Positions 59,001 to 64,000 of a stretch of 64,000 bases of DNA are shown here, one piece after another. The stretch is from Chrysaora quinquecirrha (lineage: Eukaryota; Cnidaria; Scyphozoa; Semaeostomeae; Pelagiidae). The translations under genes and the position numbers were made by a program. A model generated the notes under the pieces. It saw only the letters and a program-made list of their open reading frames with translations, was not told where the DNA came from and did no database searches. Each line of letters opens with the position of its first letter. Positions within the stretch are counted from its first letter, which is position 1. The stretch is taken from contig JACTAT010000112.1 of NCBI GenBank assembly GCA_014526335.1, forward strand, positions 1-64,000. The letters are read 5' to 3'.

Positions 59001-62000
59001 TTTGAATAAGAAATAGTTTTTTCTGTTTTGGAAGTCGAGCAAACGTTGGCAGGTAGAGTATCAATAGACTTTACAATAAAAGACATACCGAGCTAACAAT
59101 TCTTGTACTGAATTGTTATGAAATCAATCTTTACCTCTATTTCCGATATTTTCCATTGCTTGTATGAACAAACATTTTTTCACATGGACATACACGTCTC
59201 TATGAAATAAACAACAAATCAAGTAGAAGAAGAAGAAACAAGACTTTCTGTAGCATCAAGTATGAAATTCTATGGCACTGAAGACGGGTCATCTTACCAT
59301 CCCCCTTTCTTTGCATCTGTTGTAGGGATAACAAAAAACATCGAAAGCCCTATGAAAGCTCTTCTGCATAATGTTTTCACATTATCTAATCATTTCAATT
59401 TCAGGGTGGAGGAAACTACAAAAGTCTTTCTCCATAAAAATCTTTTTCTCACATGGATTTTATCCTATGGTTTTCAAATTACTGGCACAATTTTGGGCTC
59501 TACATTAGAGAAGAAGAAGGTATCAAATTTATATTTATTACATCTCTCATGTTACATGTTGGAACGTTGACATTGAAAAGTCCATTTTCAGAAGGGTTTT
59601 TTTTCATTTTGCAATATTTTGTTTTCAGGACTTGTGCACGGCTTTTCTCATAGTCATTCAGTATATGTTGATTTCTTTCTTTTGTTGGATGTCATTGGAA
59701 GGACTAAATCTGCTGCTTGTTCTTGTTTTCGTATTTCAATCAAGAAAGCGCCGACATTACCTATATGCAATTGCTGGATGGGGTAACTAATGATACTGGT
59801 GTTTTTTTTGTTTCATGTCTTATTTCAATAACTTGTATAGCATGCCCGTTCGGTTTATTTTCTCATTTGGTTTGGTTGCTGTGTACCTCTCTTGTTACTA
59901 GTTCTTACAAGAGCCAGCCAAATTTTGGACTTTAGGCACATGTCAAACTAACAGAGTTGTCTTTGAATGAAAATAGAAATAAATATATCTCTGAAAGCTC
60001 TGACAGACCGGTTGGGTGTAGCGTGTGGTACTTAAGAATGAATAAAACAGCACAATATTTGAAAAAGATTCAGTACCATGAAGAGAGAGACAATTTTACG
60101 ACGTTTCGGGCATTACCCTTTGTCACTTGATAAAGGGTAATGCCCGGAACGTCGTAAAATTGTCACTCTCTTCATGGTACTGAATCCTTTTCAAATATTT
60201 TGACATTTGTGAAACATTGAAAATAAGTTGAAATGAAACTTTTGGTTCACCAATACAAAGAATCTGATGTTTTAATTAAGCAGATGACTTCAGACTTGTG
60301 AATACTGCTGTCTTGCTTTCAACTATAAAGATTTTTTCAATAATGTATTCATAGGCAGTAAATAACGCACTTAAAGCAAAAAAAAAACAAGTTTTTTAAG
60401 CTGTTGAAAATTTTTGTCTCGTTCTGTTAACTTCTGACTTGTATCAAGAAAACTTCAATTTTGTAATAAGCAGCATATTATGCGAAAGGTATTTTGTTTT
60501 TCTCTTCTTAGATTCATCTAGCCTGCGTGCAAACTTCACAAAGAGAGAATTGTAAAGTCTGCGAATTAGCGTCCGTTTTCGAGTTCTGTGATCTTGCGCA
60601 ATAAATCTGCTCTTTGTCTGGGCATTGTTTCTCATCCAATCAGTGAGTGGTTTCAGATTTTAGTGACCCAATCAAAAACAAGAACATCGTCACGTGTTTT
60701 CAGTCTCTTCGAGACAAGTGAAGGAGTGAACACAACAAAAATAACCTGTATTCAAGATGGAGGAACGTTCAGTGACTTTTCGAGGATCAAGTTTGAATGT
60801 CTTCAGTGAAAATTTGGGACGAAACTGCGTTTCAAAGGGATTTGACATGGTGAAGCAAATCTTTAACTGTTAAGATCGAAACATTATACGTGGATCAAGA
60901 TTAATGATCAAAATTAATGATGCAGTAGGCCTAGTAATAGGCCTGTCCCTGCTGTCATTTCCTCTGCCTCCGACGATAACAAAACCCTTCTAATCTTCGA
61001 TGGGCGCTCCGATCTGGGCAGAGCTTCGTCCTCGCGAAACCCAATAACTGTGTCAGTGGCTGCTGCTTTTTATTGTATTTTAACTTAAGCTTTTGTTGAC
61101 TTTGGCCAGTTCGTCTTTTATAACCTCCCTTCTTCAACAAATCAACACAATTTTGCAAATATATTTCAAAAATGGAAGCAAATAAATAAAATCGAGACTA
61201 ATCTGCTTTCGGATTAAAAACGCCAGATCCCTCCACAATATTTCGATCGTGCTTCAAAACAGTCTCTTCGAAAGCAAAGACAGCATCTTCCATCATCCGA
61301 CATTTTCAATTTGATCAGTGCGTGTCTGCTCTGCGGGACGTTCGGACGAGTAAAGCGGTGGCAATTTCTTGCGCAAGATCGACCTCCTCTGTGAAGGAGG
61401 AAATCGAGGTCACAGAACTCGAAAACGGACGCTAATTCGCAGACTTTACAATTCCCTCTTTGTGAAGTTTGCACGCAGGCTACAGTTTCAATCTCTTGAG
61501 TCCTGGAGTATAATGACTAAATGTTATACTGGTAATTTACAATTTTTATTCTAGCTGTGTTGGACTTGAGAAAAATGATTGGCTGTTTAAAGGACCAATG
61601 GGGTTTCTTCTAGGCGTGAGTGTACTTTGTAACCTTACATTTCTTACAGTAATATATTAATCAGTTCTTATGTATATCAAAATTTTAAAACTTGAACTTA
61701 ATCATTTGATTTAGCGGCTCGGCTTTGTCATCGATGCTAATCCAAAAGAATAAAAAGCTGCAGCACTAATTGAAGCCATACTTTGTAATCTTAGAAACGA
61801 ATAACATACATCCAACTCCTGCCATGCCAAAAATGATGAAAGCGAATATTTGTAGTCAGAATGCGAACAAAAGCTTGTTTAATGTTGAATAAAGCCGAAT
61901 TTTCACTTGAATCTTTTATGTCTCGGAACTGCTGGGATTCGAAAAACGATCGCATGACTTAGAAAACTGAATGTTCTTTCTGAGTGAAATTTGAAGTTAA

Positions 62001-63474
62001 TTTAACTTTTCAAAGCTTTCCTATGGAAAAGTTCAGATTTAGAAAAAAATAACTTAATATCAAAGGTCAGATTTAGAAAAAATAACTTTTGATATCAAAT
62101 TTGTTAGGATTCGGCAGCCAAAATTTTAGTGAAAAGTGAAAATTGCAATGTCATTTCAATTGCATTTTCAATTTGTTCCGTTCCGATCCTGCCCGATCCG
62201 ACCCGTTATGAGTCAAGAAATATGCAAGTGGAAATCCGGCTTAACGAATAGAATAATCTGCTTTTTACATTTGCCTTTTATGCCTGAATTTTCAAGGGGC
62301 TACTCTACAATTTGGGTATTAAGTTTCCACAAAGATATTGCAATCTAAAAATCTACCTGTCTTTTTATTTAAAGGTGAACAGTTTATTCTTCTTTGCAAT
62401 AATCTTCTATCTTCTAAAGAGCATCACAAAGTCTAGAAAGCATGCAACAACCGCTGCCAAGTCAAGGTTATTCATTTACTAGCTACCCCTGTCTCTTTCT
62501 TAAAAAGGAAAACATATTATTAAAGACATATATGTTTTAAAGACGAATTTCACCTTTTCTTGCGCCTAGGAATACACCGCATATGAAGAAAGGGCTACTT
62601 TATATATAACAGTTAGTATAACTCTGGAAATGACGCTGGTAGCAACGCAGTGTTTCCCTCACATACTCTTAGGTGTCTAATTGCTGGGGGGTCGGAATAG
62701 GCGGGGGGTTGGAACTGCTGTCAGGATCTAATTAGTGGGGGAGGGGGGGTCGGAGTAAACGGAGGGGTCAGACTTTGTTCGACAAACTTTGTCAGGAAAC
62801 TGCTGGAACGCAGTGCGAGATGCCCTTTAGTACTTATAGGCTAAGGAAAATCATAGTTCTATTTAATGCAAACTCAGCCCTCCTCTCCAGTCATCTCTCT
62901 GCACAATTACTTTTGCGATTACGTGAGGTAATTTCAGCCCTGGCTGGGACTTGGATTTCCGGGCTGAGATTTCTCATGTAATCGCAATTTTTCCTGCCAG
63001 TGCAGAAAACTCTCTTTGTGCAGGCCCAGTTTGAATGTGGCTTGAGATTCGTCCCAAAGTATTTCAATTTTGGCGCCATTTGTCTTACGTATTTCATTTC
63101 ACTCCGGCTGGAAACGTTCATGTGATTGCATGCCAATTTCAACACGGCTAACCGAGCTGAAATTCCAGCCCGGGCGGAAAACTCTCATATAATCAGCCCC
63201 TTAAACACCGAAACAACCTATTGAATTGAAGCTACAAGAGGGATGTGTGACGACACACAATGCTTTAATGGGACTAGTGTATTCAGATAAGTTTTCAATT
63301 TAATTTTTTTCTGTCAAATGAAATATTCTAAATAAACCTTTGTAATTTTTTTCAAGGGCAACTGGCAGAGCATTTCTTGTTTTGTTACCTCTTCTGGGAT
63401 TGACATTCTTTCTTGGATATGCAGCACAGAACACAGCGGTCATGCACATCTATGCTTTGATCAATCCCTTGATG
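41026..63474 (+). CDS. Large adhesion-GPCR-like receptor gene, 3' end outside window
   Basis: Exons with GT-AG borders and consistent phase: 41026-41086, 44954-45394, 46243-46431, 47245-47406, 48117-48260, 49999-50112, 50571-50674, 50939-51106, 51782-51841, 53223-53266, 55679-55769, 58244-58288, 58599-58676, 58798-58943, 59405-59519, 59629-59782, 59841 to about 59932, 61555-61615, 62375-62466, 63357-63474. Order: signal peptide (KFCQWIFFIWFLTGF), Cys-rich VWC-like modules, LDLa, HRM-like, GAIN-like helices, short linkers, TM1 to TM7. TM2 VFLHKNLFLTWILSYGFQ, TM3 FFCWMSLEGLNLLLVLV and TM6 AFLVLLPLLGLTFFLGYA identify class B2. No GPS (C..HLT/S) is visible before TM1. The last exon(s) should resemble 20720-21629. 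Exons 51782, 53223 and 58244 rest mainly on splice phase and are less sure. The 3' border of the TM4 exon is unclear. Confidence 0.75.
42640..42870 (+). repeat. Dispersed repeat F2, copy 1
   Basis: Phrase 'ctgctgaaacgcagtg' and 'ggcttagg..atccgtagt'-like core, then 'cctaataagagcgagggtt'. Relatives at 44455-44800 and 62640-62870, all same orientation, all in introns of the large receptor gene. Confidence 0.65.
43529..43759. mobile_element. MITE family M2, copy 2
   Basis: Inverted relative to 24995-25214, with the same ends (caatcttgggcaaaatat / atattttgtccaggattg) and TA borders. In the first intron of the large gene. Confidence 0.8.
44455..44800 (+). repeat. Dispersed repeat F2, copy 2
   Basis: 'actcttagatgcctaatt', 'ggggtcggaataggc', G-rich runs, 'ctgctgaaacgcagtg', then 'cttaataagagcgggggg'. 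The G-rich part (gggaggggg, acggggggtcgg) could form quadruplexes. Confidence 0.65.
44954..46431 (+). CDS. Cysteine-rich (VWC-like) ectodomain exons of the large receptor
   Basis: Exons 44954-45394 and 46243-46431. Motifs EKRCVTCTCRINGTVECMEW, SRCVKCNCNTQGIHCGLEM and PRCVKCACFHGEPYCEG follow the CxxCxC....xC layout of von Willebrand factor C or related matrix-binding modules. This suggests an extracellular, protein-binding region. Between the two exons lies a dimeric SINE. A mucin-like or SVWC module is an alternative. Confidence 0.65.
45566..45697 (-). mobile_element. tRNA-derived SINE unit 1
   Basis: Minus strand: TAGCTCAGTTGATAGAGCA (A box) and GGTTCAAGTCC (B box) in a tRNA-like head whose anticodon-like loop is CTAGAAT. 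It is followed by a body 'cgaagttttaacttcgag' hairpin and 'gggtcgacgtgg', ending gttaattaattaac. Not a working tRNA: acceptor pairing is lost. Confidence 0.75.
45873..46000 (-). mobile_element. tRNA-derived SINE unit 2
   Basis: About 95% like unit 1 with intact A and B boxes. The pair (45566-46000) is flanked by ctctttaatttt at 45554-45565 and 46001-46012, so both units and their 175-bp spacer share one target duplication. Confidence 0.75.
46511..47070 (+). pseudogene. LINE reverse-transcriptase remnant
   Basis: IKHLGITIGENLAWETQKMK corresponds to the YLGVxxDxxLxWxxH block that follows the catalytic core in CR1/jockey-type LINEs. Later pieces (ALEIALKCILNHKKSALFIP) are broken by stops. In intron 3 of the large gene. 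Confidence 0.55.
47245..47406 (+). CDS. Cys-rich ectodomain exon of the large receptor
   Basis: Phase 1 to phase 1, 54 codons; seven to eight cysteines (VCGHPDNIKCENE, NGCKYSCVGEKL, KPWCQRL, SKYCASCE). No family assigned; fits between the VWC-like and LDLa modules and keeps the symmetric phase of exchangeable domains. Confidence 0.6.
47575..47635. repeat. TTAAT simple repeat
   Basis: Alternating 'aatttaattt' and 'aattaaatta' units, self-complementary. Confidence 0.85.
48117..48260 (+). CDS. LDL-receptor class A exon of the large receptor
   Basis: Ends EEICDGYSDCRDRTDEENC, the classic LDLa calcium-binding half (CDGxxDCxDxxDExxC). The first half is atypical (only LLCGRIEE before it), so one disulphide may be missing. 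Phase 1-1 exon, as for shuffled LDLa modules. Confidence 0.85.
49999..50674 (+). CDS. Hormone-receptor-motif (HRM)-like exons of the large receptor
   Basis: Exons 49999-50112 and 50571-50674. YCSLSQTNVAGQVITWPRM, then AVGSSINAPCNLI, and after the splice KECRRSRSG....GTYCDC. The WPxxxxGxxxxxPC signature is typical of the HRM preceding GAIN in adhesion receptors. Confidence 0.65.
50939..51106 (+). CDS. GAIN-like helical exon of the large receptor
   Basis: 56 codons, phase 0-0: TTAQLLQISDSLLQNVTTAV and AFWQ at the end. Leucine-rich amphipathic helices directly after an HRM resemble GAIN subdomain A (residues '..LL..L..VT...'). The beta-rich GAIN subdomain B and the GPS are not recognisable downstream. 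Confidence 0.55.
52030..52345 (+). pseudogene. LINE reverse-transcriptase remnant
   Basis: YADDSTAYYVGDNVDDVLDG then KLISWCVE, followed in shifted frames by a FRGP/FGxxxxxxTxTKxLGV-like block (GDYR, RIKMEXANV). Broken by stops and frame shifts. CR1/L2-like by motif. The minus-strand frame 51924-52361 is its shadow. Confidence 0.6.
54010..54830 (-). pseudogene. LINE reverse-transcriptase remnant (RTE/jockey-like)
   Basis: On the minus strand: HSFIDYEKAFQSV (motif A) near 54788-54755, NLQNIRYADDTVLLANGEED (motif C) near 54470-54410, then NILLDGEQLQQINSFNYLGS near 54310-54250. Frames are broken between the pieces. Opposite strand to the host gene, in the intron after exon 53223-53266. Confidence 0.75.
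57508..57664. repeat. (AACT)n microsatellite
   Basis: About 155 bp of aact/actt/actc tetranucleotides with interruptions. Confidence 0.95.
58798..59935 (+). CDS. TM1-TM4 exons of the large receptor
   Basis: Exon 58798-58943: charged stalk KTLVEQRKRLKEIDTKLRHI then TM1 SVFGSVVIIISIICLLLY. Exon 59405-59519: TM2. Exon 59629-59782: DLCTAFLIVIQYML, the TM3 cysteine, FCWMSLEGLN, and TM4 start YLYAIAGWG. Exon from 59841: ACPFGLFSHLVWLLC and SSYKSQPNFGL, giving the GW.xP pattern of TM4. It runs into TAG at 59933 without a clear GT donor; the next exon (61555) needs phase 2, so a non-canonical donor or damage is possible. Confidence 0.7.
60053..60201. mobile_element. Palindromic element about 150 bp
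   Basis: Left arm aatatttgaaaaagattcag...cattacccttt and right arm aaagggtaatg...ctgaatccttttcaaatatt mirror each other around 'gtcacttgat'. Arms about 68 bp with few mismatches. A foldback MITE or hairpin insertion. Confidence 0.75.
60521..61480. mobile_element. DNA element, 960 bp, about 72-bp inverted ends, TA flanks
   Basis: Ends gcctgcgtgcaaacttcaca and its mirror at 61461-61480 continue for about 72 bp with one or two mismatches, and TA lies on both sides (60519-60520, 61481-61482). No transposase; the short frames inside are not recognisable. It interrupts the intron between the TM4 and ECL2 exons. Confidence 0.8.
61555..63474 (+). CDS. ECL2-TM7 exons of the large receptor
   Basis: 61555-61615 CVGLEKNDWLFKGPMGFLLG (the ECL2 cysteine, W.F.GP motif), 62375-62466 VNSLFFFAIIFYLLKSI (TM5), 63357-63474 TM6 and start of TM7 (AVMHIYALINPLM). 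Two of these match 19396-19487 and 20007-20124 exon for exon, with identical lengths (92 and 118 nt). Confidence 0.85.
62640..62870 (+). repeat. Dispersed repeat F2, copy 3
   Basis: 'actcttaggtgtctaatt', 'ggggtcggaataggc', 'aactttgtcaggaaactgct', 'aacgcagtg'; same layout as 44455-44800. Confidence 0.7.
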
Positions 63475-64000
63475 GTTAGTTAACTTAGGTTCTTAATAGG
63501 TTAGTTATTTCTCACCGCGCGAGTGTTTAAACAGGAGAGATGACGTGGCAGAATGTATAACATAGACAATACTAAACCAGTATTGTGGGAGTACACGGAA
63601 GTGGGCTGTGACAGGAAGCCTTCCCTTGCTAGTTTGCAGTGTGAGGTTTAACCTCACTGTGATACAAATTGGTAACGACGTTTATATTGCATCAAAACGT
63701 TGGGGGATGCAAGTACGCCGGCTGACAGTTGACTCTTCCTATGAAGTTTAAATGAGGGCCAGTGGTCGAATACATGAGTCAAGATATCTTCTGCTTGGTT
63801 TTGTGAAAAAAATGGATCAAAGACATGAATTTTGCAAAGAATATATGATGCAATGGCAGAATAGCAAGGTCGTTGAAACTACATGAATGCGTCAATGTAA
63901 AAAAAGCTGTAGTTTCACTTTCAAGGCATTGTGGAGTAAAGAGAGTAACTGCCAGATTGTAACTTGAAAATAAATAAATGAACAAATAATAAGTCACTAG
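63475..64000. other. Intron of the large receptor gene, to window end
   Basis: Follows the donor gttagt at 63475. No further exon seen; in the paralogue the next exon comes about 600 bp later, so it should lie just past the window. Confidence 0.5.

Noticed and set aside
1..64000. CRISPR arrays, operons, prokaryotic promoters or prophage
   Set aside because: No regularly spaced direct repeats with unique spacers, and all supported genes are eukaryotic with introns or animal GPCRs.

Overview
The window is animal (metazoan) nuclear DNA: AT-rich, with genes split by GT-AG introns of about 0.1-4 kb, many cut-and-paste transposon remnants with target-site duplications, Penelope-like retroelements, and multi-exon receptors and C2-domain proteins of animal type. 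The species cannot be read from the sequence. Gene content and repeat style fit a cnidarian, sponge or similar marine invertebrate, which is inference.

Left third (1-18.8 kb): three divergent synaptotagmin-like genes. Gene A (+, 932-6060) and gene B (-, 14227-8107) are complete, convergent, and share the same exon plan: tiny start exon, membrane-anchor exon, C2A, and C2B split in two. In A the linker and C2A are separate exons; in B they are fused. Gene C (-) shows only its last C2B exon (17055-16739). All three have lost the loop-3 aspartates of C2B, so Ca2+-independent membrane or SNARE binding is likely. Their introns hold long GAT/ATC arrays and small inverted-repeat elements. A 500-N gap (18781-19280) follows.

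Middle (19.3-41 kb): a segmental duplication. Each copy has the tail of an adhesion-type 7TM receptor (+) facing an intronless rhodopsin-like receptor (-). Copy 1 keeps the TM5-to-C-terminus exons (19396-21629) and a 287-codon receptor (22936-23799). Copy 2 keeps only the last adhesion-receptor exon (32754-32786) and a 285-codon receptor (35410-36267). Between them lies a nest of two Penelope-like elements: a YRDD-type element (+, about 26363-28268) with a second element (-, 28281-31426) inserted just after it. The second element has a 12-bp target duplication, inverted ends and three hammerhead-ribozyme motifs. Copy 2 also carries a 925-bp hAT-type element with an 8-bp duplication that is absent from copy 1.

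Right third (41-64 kb): one large adhesion-GPCR-like gene (+, 41026 to beyond 63474). It has a signal peptide, two cysteine-rich (VWC-like) exons, another Cys-rich exon, an LDL-receptor class A repeat, a hormone-receptor-like (HRM) module, a GAIN-like helical exon, and TM1-TM7 exons matching the truncated copy at 19.4 kb. No GPS cleavage motif was found. Its introns hold a dimeric tRNA-derived SINE, three LINE remnants and several inverted-repeat elements.
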